From Maricaulis sp. (GTDB lineage Bacteria; Pseudomonadota; Alphaproteobacteria; Caulobacterales; Maricaulaceae), in NCBI RefSeq assembly GCF_030149425.1, contig NZ_JASBRQ010000027.1, positions 1 through 43,556 on the forward strand: a stretch of 43,556 nt of DNA, read 5' to 3'. Both the position numbers and the translations under genes were made by a program. Below the pieces are notes generated by a model. The model did no database searches. It saw nothing but the letters and a program-made list of their open reading frames with translations, and was not told where the DNA came from. Below, one piece after another: positions 36,087 through 43,503 of the stretch (positions are counted from its first letter, which is position 1; each line of letters opens with the position of its first letter).

Positions 36087-37241
36087 ATGAGCCTGATCCT
36101 TGCTTTCGCCTTGAGTAGCGCAATCGCCCAAACGGTTGCGCCGGTCCCCCTGCCGCTATCCGAGCCGGAGCCGGATATCGTTTTCCCGGATGAGCTGGTT
36201 CTGGTGCCGCTCGATGTCGAGCAGGCCGCGGCCGGTGTGGAGGATGCGGCGTCGGCAGAGGTTCCCGAGGGCCTGAGCGCGGTCGAGGAGGCCCTCTATC
36301 GGGCTCAGATCGCCTGGGTCTCGGAAGACTGGGCCATCGCCGAGCAATATGCCGAGGTGGCGGCCTTGGGTGGTGACCTGACAGCCGCACTCATGGCCGG
36401 GCTCATTGCCCGCGATGGCCGCAGTACCGGTACGCCAGATCTTGCCGAGGCGGCGAGCTGGTTCCAGCGCGCTGCAGCGGAAAACCAGCCTCTGGCGCTT
36501 TATGAGCTAGGCCGTATAGCCCTGGAAGATACAAGCGCGGCCGGCATAGGTTCGGCGCGGTCTTGGTTCGGCCGGGCCGCCCGTGCGGGCCATATCGAGG
36601 CGATGGTTGAACTCGCCCTTTTGCTCAAGAATTCTCCCATTCCGCAGGAAAATGTCTCGGCACGGACCTGGGCAGAACGCGCCGCGCAGCAAGGCTCGGC
36701 GGAAGGCATGTATCAATATGCCCAATTGCTCGATCTGGGCACGGGAGGCGAGCAGGATCTCGAAGGCGCGCGCCAATGGTATGAGCGTGCGGCGGATAAC
36801 CGTCATGGCGAAGCGGCCCTGCAGGCAGCGATCATGTGGGCCGAGGGGCAGGGCGGTGAAGCCAGTGATGCCGAGGCACTCAACTATATGCGGATCGCGG
36901 CGGAAAGCGGCTATGCCCCCGCTCAGGGCCAGCTCGGCCTGATGCTGTATCAGGGGCGTGGTGTTGAGGTCGATCAGACCCTGGCCAGTTACTGGTTCGA
37001 ACAGGGCGCACGGGGCGGTGATGCTGAGAGTGCCTTCCTCTTTGCATTTGTCTTAGCGCGCGGCGAGGGGCGGCTGCAGAACTTCGAGGAGGCTTTCTAT
37101 TGGAGTCTGCGTGCCCGCAATAATGTTCTGGGCGAAGCCGTGGCCAATCCGTCTCGAGATCAGCTCGAAGCCGGGCTGCGCGGTGTGCTCACGCCGCAGA
37201 CCATTGCCGCGATCGAGGCCCGCATTGCCGCAGGCGAGTAA
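36087..37241 (+). CDS. Exported Sel1-repeat protein
   Basis: 384 residues. A short hydrophobic N-terminus (LILAFALSSAIA) may be a signal peptide. It is followed by a Pro/Glu-rich linker and about six Sel1-like repeats of about 36 residues: AASWFQRAAAENQPLALYEL, SWFGRAARAGHIEAMVELA, RTWAERAAQQGSAEGMYQYA, RQWYERAADNRHGEAALQAA, YMRIAAESGYAPAQGQLGLM, and SYWFEQGARGGDAESAFLFA. Sel1 proteins scaffold protein complexes, often at the envelope or in signalling. No other domain is seen. The ribosome site GGCGG is weak. The start is uncertain by a few codons. Confidence 0.85.
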   Translation: MSLILAFALSSAIAQTVAPVPLPLSEPEPDIVFPDELVLVPLDVEQAAAGVEDAASAEVPEGLSAVEEALYRAQIAWVSEDWAIAEQYAEVAALGGDLTAALMAGLIARDGRSTGTPDLAEAASWFQRAAAENQPLALYELGRIALEDTSAAGIGSARSWFGRAARAGHIEAMVELALLLKNSPIPQENVSARTWAERAAQQGSAEGMYQYAQLLDLGTGGEQDLEGARQWYERAADNRHGEAALQAAIMWAEGQGGEASDAEALNYMRIAAESGYAPAQGQLGLMLYQGRGVEVDQTLASYWFEQGARGGDAESAFLFAFVLARGEGRLQNFEEAFYWSLRARNNVLGEAVANPSRDQLEAGLRGVLTPQTIAAIEARIAAGE

Positions 37242-37294
37242 CACCCGCCCGCTTGCCGTTATCACCGCGCACTGATAGGAGAGCGCGACTTTGC

Positions 37295-37312
37295 CCGGGC
37301 GCTTGCGCCCGG
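37295..37312 (+). other. Hairpin upstream of efp
   Basis: CCGGGCG (37295-37301) and CGCCCGG (37306-37312) close a CTTG tetraloop, 28 bases before the efp ATG. No T-run follows, so it may be a leader structure or a weak transcription boundary. Confidence 0.45.
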
Positions 37313-37340
37313 CGCTGACGGATTTCCGATAGGTGATGTG

Positions 37341-37910
37341 ATGAAAATCAACGGCAATGAGATCAAGCCCGGCAATGTGATCCAGCACCAGGACACGCTC
37401 TGGGTTGCGGTGAAGGCCGAGGCCGTCAAGCCGGGCAAGGGCGGTGCATTCGCCCAGGTCGAGCTGAAAAACCTGCTCGATGGCCGCAAGCTCAATGAGC
37501 GTTTCCGCGCTGCCGACAAGGTCGAGCGCGTGCGCCTGGAGCAGAAAGATCACACCTTCCTGTTCGACAGTGGCGATACGCTGACTTTCATGGATGCGGA
37601 AACCTATGAGCAGATCGAGCTGGCCAAGGATTTCGTCGGTGAAGATCGCGCCCAGTACCTTCAGGACGGTATGACCGTGGTCGTCGATTTCCATGAAGAA
37701 CGCCCGATCGGCATTACCTTGCCGCAGCATGTGACGCTGGAAATCACCGAGACCGAGCCGGTCGTAAAAGGTCAGACGGCGGCGAACTCCTTCAAGCCCG
37801 CAATCCTGGCCAATGGCGTGCGCACGGCTGTGCCGCCCTTCATCGCGACCGGTGAGCACATCATCGTTGCCACCGAAGACGGCTCCTACGTCAAGCGCGC
37901 GGACAAGTAA
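37341..37910 (+). CDS. efp: Elongation factor P
   Basis: 189-residue translation factor that relieves ribosome stalling at polyproline stretches. The N-terminal KOW-like domain carries the tip loop [18 protein letters not shown], in which K33 is the site normally modified by the EpmA pathway. Then come the OB-fold domains, with the [13 protein letters not shown] and [12 protein letters not shown] stretches. The length is normal. The ATG at 37341 is preceded by AGGTGAT; a GTG one codon earlier is the alternative. It is followed 1 bp later by the TTG start of an inositol monophosphatase gene, so the two are coupled. Confidence 0.96.
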   Translation: MKINGNEIKPGNVIQHQDTLWVAVKAEAVKPGKGGAFAQVELKNLLDGRKLNERFRAADKVERVRLEQKDHTFLFDSGDTLTFMDAETYEQIELAKDFVGEDRAQYLQDGMTVVVDFHEERPIGITLPQHVTLEITETEPVVKGQTAANSFKPAILANGVRTAVPPFIATGEHIIVATEDGSYVKRADK

Positions 37911-37911
37911 G

Positions 37912-38700
37912 TTGGGCACGCTCTCTCCGCTCCTCACCGTGATGACCGATGTGGCTGGCCGCGCCGGTCGTGCGCTCAACCGCGACTTCCGTGACGTCGA
38001 ACACCTCCAGGTCTCCAAGAAGGGCCCGTCGGATTTCGTGTCGATCGCCGATCACAAGGCGGAAGAGATCATCTATGAGCGTCTCAATGAGGCGCGTCCA
38101 GGCTATGGCTTCCTGATGGAAGAGCGCGGCATCGCGGAAGGGACCGACAAGTCTCACCGCTGGATTGTCGACCCGCTCGACGGCACCCTCAATTTCCTGC
38201 ACGGCATGCCGCATTTCGCGGTTTCCATTGCGCTTGAGCGTGATGGTGAGCTGGTCGCCGGCGTGGTCTATAATCCGGCGACGGACGAGATGTTCCACGC
38301 CGAGAAGGGCCGGGGCGCCTGGCTGGCCGACCGCCGCCTGCGCGTCTCAGGGCGCAAGCATTTCGATGAGAGCGTAATCGCGACCGGCATGCCTTGGTCG
38401 GGCCGCAAGGGGCACGCGCAATTCCTGACCGAGCTGCACAAGGTGATGCCGCATACGGCCGGTATTCGCCGCATGGGTTCCGCTGCGCTCGACCTCGCCT
38501 GGGTCGCTGCCGGCCGTTATGACGGCTTCTGGGAGCGCAATCTGAAATCCTGGGATATTGCCGCGGGCATCGTGCTGGTGAAGGAAGCGGGCGGCTGGGT
38601 CGCCGAGCTCGACGATCAGCCGGACATCCTCGAAACCGGCAATATCGTTGCCGGCAACGAGGCTATCCAGGCTGAACTGAAAAACCGGCTGACCGCTTAG
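37912..38700 (+). CDS. Inositol-1-monophosphatase family protein
   Basis: About 262 residues. The metal and substrate motifs are MEERG (near 70), WIVDPLDGTLNFLHG near residue 83, and WDIAAGIVLVKEAGG near 208. They identify a lithium-sensitive IMPase/SuhB-type phosphatase. A start at the TTG at 37912 keeps the N-terminal PLLTVMTDVAGRAGRALNRD that relatives have. It lies one base after the efp stop codon, which argues for translational coupling. Downstream ATG candidates would remove family residues. It converges on the azoreductase gene with 7 bp between their stop codons. Confidence 0.9.
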   Translation: MGTLSPLLTVMTDVAGRAGRALNRDFRDVEHLQVSKKGPSDFVSIADHKAEEIIYERLNEARPGYGFLMEERGIAEGTDKSHRWIVDPLDGTLNFLHGMPHFAVSIALERDGELVAGVVYNPATDEMFHAEKGRGAWLADRRLRVSGRKHFDESVIATGMPWSGRKGHAQFLTELHKVMPHTAGIRRMGSAALDLAWVAAGRYDGFWERNLKSWDIAAGIVLVKEAGGWVAELDDQPDILETGNIVAGNEAIQAELKNRLTA

Positions 38701-38707
38701 GCGTCAC

Positions 38708-39313
38708 CTAGGCCGCAATCTTGCCGATATCCGCGGTGGCGGAGGCGAGCTTTTCTTCGCCCTCGAAGTTGAGGCGGCCGGCATCGACGATGGTGACGTC
38801 GGTAATGCCGATGAAGCCCATGACGTGGCGCAGATAATTGGTTGCGTAGTCGATTTCGCTTCCGACCGGCGTACCGCCGGACGTGATGACGATAATCGCC
38901 TTCTTGCCCTCAAGCAGGCCTTCCGGACCGTTCTCGGTGTAGCGGAACGTCTCGCGCGCACGGGCGATCATGTCGATCCAGGCCTTTACGGCTGCCGGGA
39001 CCGAGAAGTTATAGATCGGTGTGCCGATGACGAGGGTGTCGGCGGCTTTGACCTGAGCCACCAGCGCGTCGGAAGCAGCCAGTTTGTCTTTCTGTTCCGC
39101 GGTGCGATCGGCCGGATCGGTGAAATTCGCATTGATCCAGGCATCATCGACGAAGGCGAGTTTCTCCTCGGCCAGGTCGAGGCGCGTCACCAGCGTCTCT
39201 GCACTGCCGGAGGACAGGCGTTCAATGACCTGGTCGGTCAGGGCGCGCGACTGTGAACCCGCTTTGCGCATGGAGCCGTCGACGCGAAGGATGCGGTTGA
39301 TGGACGTATTCAT
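38708..39313 (-). CDS. azoR: FMN-dependent NADH-azoreductase
   Basis: 201-residue flavodoxin-like quinone/azo reductase (AzoR/AcpD family). It begins MNTSINRILRVDGSMRKAGSQ, where the FMN phosphate loop is RxDxSxR..S. It continues with ADTLVIGTPIYNFSVPAAVK and VITSGGTPVGSEIDYATNYL, and FIGITDVTIVDAGR near the C-terminus. The length is normal. It probably protects against electrophilic quinones. The ATG at 39313 has GGAGA 7 bases upstream; the frame opens far upstream without support. It is divergent from the MotA-like gene, and a T-N11-A inverted repeat is in the spacer. Confidence 0.93.
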   Translation of the reverse strand: MNTSINRILRVDGSMRKAGSQSRALTDQVIERLSSGSAETLVTRLDLAEEKLAFVDDAWINANFTDPADRTAEQKDKLAASDALVAQVKAADTLVIGTPIYNFSVPAAVKAWIDMIARARETFRYTENGPEGLLEGKKAIIVITSGGTPVGSEIDYATNYLRHVMGFIGITDVTIVDAGRLNFEGEEKLASATADIGKIAA

Positions 39314-39422
39314 CGGAAATCTCCGTTTGCCGTTGCGCCGGGCTGTGATGAGCGGCGCTCTTGTCTCGTGACCGCTTACATAGGTCGTCCTGTGCGCGAG
39401 AAAATCGGTCCAGTGAGAAAGG

Positions 39423-39448
39423 TATTGTTTCCCAGCGAGCAACAAATA
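39423..39448. promoter_or_regulatory. LysR-type inverted repeat TTGTT-N11-AACAA
   Basis: TTGTT (39425-39429) and AACAA (39441-39445) flank 11 bases, the T-N11-A layout of LysR-type boxes, in the divergent spacer between azoR and the MotA-like gene. No LysR gene is adjacent, so the link is only by shape. Confidence 0.3.
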
Positions 39449-39549
39449 GGCTGACGGCTTCAGAAATACGCAGCCAAACTTTGACGCCGCCACCAAATTG
39501 TCCCAATGCGTGGCGATGGATGTTGGGCCGCAAGCGATGAGGGGAAGCG

Positions 39550-40539
39550 ATGCCGGTTTTGCATGACGATCAGACCGCCACGGACACACCGGAGGTTCGC
39601 TTCACCGGGCCTTGGCGCTACATCATCTGGATGGCCTTTTTCACCGCTGTGGTGATAGCCATCGGCATTTTCCTGATCGACCCGCTGACCGAGGCATTCC
39701 GGGCCAATCCGGCTATTAACGGCCTGATTCTGGCGGTCCTCTTTATCGGTGTGCTCTATACCTTCGCACAGGCCTTGGCGATTGGTCCGGCGGCGCGCTG
39801 GTTGCTGCGTTTTCGCTCCTCCGAAGACCCGGCCGGCCTGGGAACTCCACCGGCGATGATTGCGCCGATGGCGTCGATGATCGGTTCCGCTGACGGGCGC
39901 ATGCGCATTTCTGCGGGCTCGGTCCGCACTGTGCTCGACTCGGTCGGCGCCCGCATGTCGGAGGCCGGGGCATTTACCCGCTATTTCGGCCGCCTGCTGA
40001 TCTTCCTTGGCCTGCTCGGGACCTTCTGGGGGTTGCTGGAAGTGGTGCAGGATGTCGGCGATGCGGTGGCGACCGTCTCCGCCAATGCGACCGGCAATGT
40101 CGATGCGGCGCAGCTGATTGCCGCCATCCAGGGCCCGATCCAGGGCATGGGCACGGCTTTCGCCTCCTCGCTCTTTGGTCTGGCTGGATCACTGGTCATC
40201 GGCTTCCTCGACCTGCAGGCCAGCCGGGCGCAGAACCGTTTCTACAATGAGATCGAGGAATGGCTCTCCTCCATGTCGCGTGTCGCCGCGGCCGGCCCGG
40301 CGACGACCGGTGATGGTGAAGCCTCCTCGGCCTATGTCGGGGCGCTGCTGGAGCAGACGGCAGAAACCCTAGACCGTCTCTCCCATACGCTGGAGCGTCA
40401 TACGCGCCAGATGGATACCAATCTGCAGCGCTTCGCCGAGGATGCCCGCAACAGCCAGGAAGAGTCGGCGCGCATGCTGCGTGACGAAATCCGGGTGCTG
40501 ATCCGCGCCATGAATGCGCGTGACAAAGGGGGCGAATAG
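39550..40539 (+). CDS. MotA/TolQ/ExbB-like membrane channel protein
   Basis: 329 residues. Four membrane helices are visible (about residues 22-45, 55-78, 148-170 and 203-228). The last two carry the conserved MotA/TolQ-like patterns FLGLLGTFWGLLEVVQ and AIQGPIQGMGTAFASSLFG. The C-terminal ~100 residues form a cytoplasmic helix that is probably a coiled coil (LLEQTAETLDRLSHTLERH). It pairs with the MotB-like gene that starts 3 bp later. Unlike flagellar MotA it has a long cytoplasmic tail and no flagellar genes nearby. It would form an ion-driven motor of unknown purpose. Perfect TTGACG at 39481-39486 is a possible -35; the -10 is weak. Confidence 0.85.
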   Translation: MPVLHDDQTATDTPEVRFTGPWRYIIWMAFFTAVVIAIGIFLIDPLTEAFRANPAINGLILAVLFIGVLYTFAQALAIGPAARWLLRFRSSEDPAGLGTPPAMIAPMASMIGSADGRMRISAGSVRTVLDSVGARMSEAGAFTRYFGRLLIFLGLLGTFWGLLEVVQDVGDAVATVSANATGNVDAAQLIAAIQGPIQGMGTAFASSLFGLAGSLVIGFLDLQASRAQNRFYNEIEEWLSSMSRVAAAGPATTGDGEASSAYVGALLEQTAETLDRLSHTLERHTRQMDTNLQRFAEDARNSQEESARMLRDEIRVLIRAMNARDKGGE

Positions 40540-40542
40540 GGC

Positions 40543-41553
40543 ATGAGCGCTCCGCGTTTCGCGCGCTTCCAGGAGGCCGATAACGGCGATCACTGGCCCG
40601 GTTTCGTCGATGCGCTGGCGACCTTGTTGCTGGTCATCGTCTTTCTCCTGGCCGTGTTCGTCGTCAGCCAGGTCTCCTTGAGCCAGGCCCTGACCGGCCG
40701 GGATGAGCAGCTTGCGGCGCTCAACGCCCAGCTGGCGACCCTGGCTGACGAACTCAATATCGCCCGCGACGAGAATGCCGAGCTTAATCTGCGTATCGAG
40801 GGCCTGGAGACTGATATCGCTGGTCTGGAAGACGAGCGTGACCAGCTGACCGGCGCCCTGGCGATGGCTCAGGTCCGCACGCAGGAGCTCAATGCCGAGC
40901 TGGAAGCCCAGCAGGAACTCTCCGAGGAAAGCCGCCGTGCCCTGTTGCTGTTGAACCAGCAGATGGCCGTGCTGCGCGACCAGATCGCCACCCTGAACGC
41001 CGCCCTCGACGCGGCCGAGCTGCGCGCCGAGGAAGCGGAGGCCCAGGTGATCAATCTGGGTGAACGCCTCAATGCCGCCCTTGCCGAGCGTGCGGCCGAG
41101 CTTGCCGTCTACCGCTCCGACTTCTTTGGCCGCCTACGCGCCATTCTCGGCAATCGCACCGGCGTGCGTATTGTCGGCGACCGTTTCGTCTTCGAGACCG
41201 ATGTCCTGTTCGCATCGGGCTCGGCGGCCCTGTCCAGCGAGGGCCGGGAGAGCCTGCGGCCGATCGCCGATGCGATCATGCAGCTGACAACGGAAATCCC
41301 CGATGATCTGGAATGGGTCATCCGCATTGACGGCCATACCGACCCTGTCCCGATCCGCACCACCTATCCCTCCAACTGGCACCTCTCGGCCGCCCGGGCG
41401 ATCTCGGTGGTGAACTGGATGGAAGATCTCGGCGTGCCGTCCGAACGGCTGGTCGCAGCGGGCTTCGGTGAACACCACCCGCTGGTGGAGGGCCGTACGG
41501 CGTCGGCGAATGCGCAGAACCGCCGGATCGAGCTGAAGCTGACCTCGAGGTAG
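40543..41553 (+). CDS. MotB/OmpA-like protein with periplasmic coiled coil
   Basis: 336 residues. A short cytoplasmic N-terminus is followed by one membrane helix with D23 at its start (VDALATLLLVIVFLL), the position of the proton-carrying aspartate in MotB. A periplasmic coiled coil follows, about 140 residues rich in heptads (LNAQLATLADELNIARDEN and on). Then a C-terminal OmpA-like peptidoglycan-binding domain (about 215-336) shows FVFETDVLFASGSAALSSEG, DGHTDPVPI, NWHLSAARAISVVNWM and ASANAQNRRIELKL. It would pull on or anchor to peptidoglycan and be driven by the MotA-like channel. The pair resembles the ZorAB proteins of Zorya, but the nuclease and helicase genes are missing, so a housekeeping envelope motor is likelier. 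Confidence 0.9.
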   Translation: MSAPRFARFQEADNGDHWPGFVDALATLLLVIVFLLAVFVVSQVSLSQALTGRDEQLAALNAQLATLADELNIARDENAELNLRIEGLETDIAGLEDERDQLTGALAMAQVRTQELNAELEAQQELSEESRRALLLLNQQMAVLRDQIATLNAALDAAELRAEEAEAQVINLGERLNAALAERAAELAVYRSDFFGRLRAILGNRTGVRIVGDRFVFETDVLFASGSAALSSEGRESLRPIADAIMQLTTEIPDDLEWVIRIDGHTDPVPIRTTYPSNWHLSAARAISVVNWMEDLGVPSERLVAAGFGEHHPLVEGRTASANAQNRRIELKLTSR

Positions 41554-41575
41554 GGCCTTGGGCGAGCATTGGGAC

Positions 41576-41908
41576 ATGGGCGCCGAGTTGGCCTCTGCCG
41601 CAACGGGGCGCGGAACAAGCTACCTCCCAAGCGAAACCGCGATAGCGTTCATCGACTACGCCATTGAGCGTGGCGCCTGGATCCAATCAATGGAGGCTTT
41701 CGAGTGCGATGATCAGCATGAATATCTCGATCTACGATACTCGATTAAGGGGCTTACAGCCGAAGAACAGACTACCGATCGTTCCCGCATAAGCGAGATC
41801 TCGCGGGACCGTGTTTCTAGTGCGTTGGCAGCGCCGAATCCCTATCGATTCAAGCTTTGGGCTGCTCCCCTCAATATCCCCGAAACAGGAAATCCATCGC
41901 CGCGGTGA
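41576..41908 (+). CDS. Hypothetical protein
   Basis: 110 residues from the ATG at 41576; a TTG at 41558 would add six. The product is soluble and acidic in the middle (FECDDQHEYLDLRYSIKGL). I do not recognise it. The sequence has an A/T-richer stretch than its neighbours (about 41620-41880), as expected for acquired DNA. Its last 38 bases overlap the 3' end of the convergent ccdB gene. Whether it is translated is unsure; it begins only 22 bp after the MotB-like stop codon and could be read from the same message. Confidence 0.45.
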   Translation: MGAELASAATGRGTSYLPSETAIAFIDYAIERGAWIQSMEAFECDDQHEYLDLRYSIKGLTAEEQTTDRSRISEISRDRVSSALAAPNPYRFKLWAAPLNIPETGNPSPR

Positions 41909-42179
41909 TGGTGTCGCGGTGCTCGGCTTCGATATTGCCGATCCGTGTCTGGAGTGATTTCAGGGGTACTGTCGTGATCTCGGAGGTCACGAGGCAGTAG
42001 CGCGCATCTTCGATAACGATCATCGGATGCAGGCGTGGCACGGTCGGCGTGTCAGCGCGCGTGGCAGGGATCAGGGGAATGACAACCCGGCTACTTAGCT
42101 CGTCGAACAGGCCGGACTGAACCTCGACGAGAAAGGGAATGCGCGCGGACCGGGTCTGGTAGAGATCAAAGCGCGCCAT
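41871..42179 (-). CDS. ccdB: CcdB-like gyrase toxin
   Basis: 102 residues. It aligns by eye with plasmid F CcdB: MARFDLYQTRSARIPFLVEVQSGLFD, then RVVIPLIPATRA and LHPMIVIEDARYCLVTSEITTVPL, ending AAMDFLFRGY. CcdB poisons DNA gyrase and is bound by CcdA. In plasmid F CcdB the C-terminus ends WGI, and the Trp is needed for killing. Here the end is RGY, so the gyrase contact may differ. The start ATG overlaps the ccdA stop by one base (TGATG). The 3' end overlaps the convergent hypothetical gene by 38 bp. Confidence 0.88.
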   Translation of the reverse strand: MARFDLYQTRSARIPFLVEVQSGLFDELSSRVVIPLIPATRADTPTVPRLHPMIVIEDARYCLVTSEITTVPLKSLQTRIGNIEAEHRDTITAAMDFLFRGY

Positions 42180-42433
42180 CAGATTTCATCGAGCCAGGCC
42201 GGAGGTAGCAATACGCCCTCCCGTTCTATGCGCCTTTTATGCGCCTCGATCGCTTCCCGGTTCTCCGCCAGCCAGCGCCGGCCTTTCTCCTCACGAACGG
42301 CCGCTTTAATGCCGGCCTCTGCCGCCTTGGACGCATTCAGCCCCAGCTCCTTGGCCTCCTTCATCACATCCTCGCGGACGGTCAGGTTCACGCGCTTGCG
42401 GCGCGGTGGCTGGCTGTAATCGGGATCGCTCAT
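42179..42433 (-). CDS. ccdA: CcdA-like antitoxin
   Basis: 84 residues. A ribbon-helix-helix DNA-binding N-terminus (RKRVNLTVREDVMKEAKELG) is followed by a flexible helical C-terminus (RWLAENREAIEAHKRRIERE) of the kind that wraps the toxin in CcdA. It is the first gene of the ccdAB pair and overlaps ccdB by one base. The promoter upstream contains a palindrome that the antitoxin or its toxin complex probably binds for autoregulation. Confidence 0.9.
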   Translation of the reverse strand: MSDPDYSQPPRRKRVNLTVREDVMKEAKELGLNASKAAEAGIKAAVREEKGRRWLAENREAIEAHKRRIEREGVLLPPAWLDEI

Positions 42434-42451
42434 GGCGGGCTCCGTGTATGC

Positions 42452-42485
42452 GTATAAATATACACACAGGGGTCGCGCTCAGCAA
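42452..42485 (-). promoter_or_regulatory. ccdAB promoter with overlapping palindromic operator
   Basis: On the minus strand, TTGCTG (42485-42480), 17 bases and TATATT (42462-42457) form a good sigma-70 promoter. GTATA-AA-TATAC (42452-42463) is a perfect palindrome over the -10, and GTGTAT/ATACAC (42444-42449 and 42460-42465) nest around it. This is the expected layout for toxin-antitoxin autorepression. Confidence 0.65.
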
Positions 42486-42629
42486 TTGATCCGGATCGCG
42501 ATACACCGGACTCACGTCATCGCTTGCCCTTGGCCCGATCTTCCTGTAATTGCCCCGCTCCTGAGTTTATTGAGCTGCGTGCCCGGCTAAGGTTCGGTGT
42601 GGCGCGGCGGAGACAAGAAAGCCGGATCG

Positions 42630-42848
42630 ATGAAAAGCGATATCCATCCCGAGTACCACATCATCAACGTGGTGATGACCGACGGTTCGACCTTCCAGAC
42701 CAAGTCCACCTGGGGCAAGGAAGGCGACACGCTGAACCTCGATATTGATCCGACCTCGCACCCGGCCTGGACCGGCGGTAACCAGCAGCTGCTGGACCGT
42801 GGCGGCCGCGTTTCCCGCTTCAAGGACAAGTTCAAGGGCTTCGTTTAA
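42630..42848 (+). CDS. rpmE: 50S ribosomal protein L31
   Basis: 72 residues of the long L31 type found in alphaproteobacteria. It begins [20 protein letters not shown] and includes [18 protein letters not shown]. The zinc-binding cysteines of the other L31 form are absent, which is normal for this group. The ATG at 42630 follows GCCGGA, and an in-frame GTG at 42597 would add an unlikely 11 residues. It is closed by a strong terminator shared with the convergent rcdA gene. Confidence 0.93.
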   Translation: MKSDIHPEYHIINVVMTDGSTFQTKSTWGKEGDTLNLDIDPTSHPAWTGGNQQLLDRGGRVSRFKDKFKGFV

Positions 42849-42874
42849 GCCTTATCGAACGTCCAGCGGACACG

Positions 42875-42908
42875 AAAAAGCGCGACCCCGAAGGGGCCGC
42901 GCTTTTTT
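42875..42908. terminator. Bidirectional terminator between rpmE and rcdA
   Basis: AAAAAGCGCG (42875-42884) pairs with CGCGCTTTTT (42898-42907), and an inner CCCC-GAA-GGGG extends the stem. Both strands have T-runs, so it serves the two convergent genes. Confidence 0.92.
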
Positions 42909-42925
42909 CATGCCTGAACCCGGGA

Positions 42926-43444
42926 TCAGCCTTGCGAGAAGGCACCGCGCAGCATTGCCATCTGATCGGCAACCGGATTGGCGTCGACCTCGCCACCGGC
43001 ATCCGAATACAGATTGTCATCGATCCGCTTGAGGCGGGCATACAAGGAGCGTGAACGCTCAACCAGCGTACCGAGATAGGCTGGCGGGGTTTCGTCTTCT
43101 GGCCAGAGATTATCGGTCGGACGATCTACACCGAGACGGTATTTGCCGTCCGTCGCGTCTTCCGCGCTCATCTCACCTTCAGCCACGGCGCGTTGGGCCA
43201 GGAGCCAGGACGCGGCCTGCATCAGCCGGGTGGTGAGTTTCATACTCTCGGTGGCGTAGGAGAGGGCACCGGCGCGATCGAGTTGCTTGCTGTCGTCGCG
43301 GCCTGGGCCATCGAGATAGCTGGCGGTTTCCTCAACCAGCTCCATGCCTTCGCTGAAGAGCTTTTCGAACATTTCCGATCCCGCGAATTCGCGGGCACGA
43401 ACTGCCGGGCCGGTACCGGCGGAGAAAAGGGTCGACTGGGTCAT
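42926..43444 (-). CDS. rcdA: DUF1465-family protein, RcdA-like regulator of CtrA degradation
   Basis: 172 residues. The DUF1465 core matches RcdA: FEKLFSEGMELVEETASYLD, then the GPGRDDSKQL stretch, ALSYATESMKLTTRLMQAAS and WLLAQRAVAEGEMS. In Caulobacter RcdA is an adaptor that, with PopA and CpdR, hands CtrA and other substrates to ClpXP during the cell cycle. The C-terminal half is longer and less conserved. The ATG at 43444 is the only good start; the ribosome site is weak. Two GANTC sites lie 31 to 59 bases upstream. The CtrA target box in the Tad region would be consistent with the same regulatory system. Confidence 0.85.
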   Translation of the reverse strand: MTQSTLFSAGTGPAVRAREFAGSEMFEKLFSEGMELVEETASYLDGPGRDDSKQLDRAGALSYATESMKLTTRLMQAASWLLAQRAVAEGEMSAEDATDGKYRLGVDRPTDNLWPEDETPPAYLGTLVERSRSLYARLKRIDDNLYSDAGGEVDANPVADQMAMLRGAFSQG

Positions 43445-43475
43445 AACGCGTCCATCTGTCCTGCGTAGTTTGCTC

Positions 43476-43503
43476 GAATCACTGCAAGCCCGAGGCCAGA
43501 ATC
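43476..43503. promoter_or_regulatory. Two GANTC sites upstream of rcdA
   Basis: GAATC at 43476-43480 and GAATC at 43499-43503 are 23 bases apart in the rcdA upstream region. GANTC is the recognition site of the cell-cycle methylase CcrM in alphaproteobacteria, and paired promoter sites are typical of GcrA-CcrM control. Confidence 0.4.

Noticed and set aside
39550..41553. The MotA/MotB-like pair as a Zorya anti-phage system
   Set aside because: ZorA and ZorB resemble the pair, but no ZorC, ZorD or ZorE gene is adjacent. The neighbours are azoR, ccdAB and rpmE.
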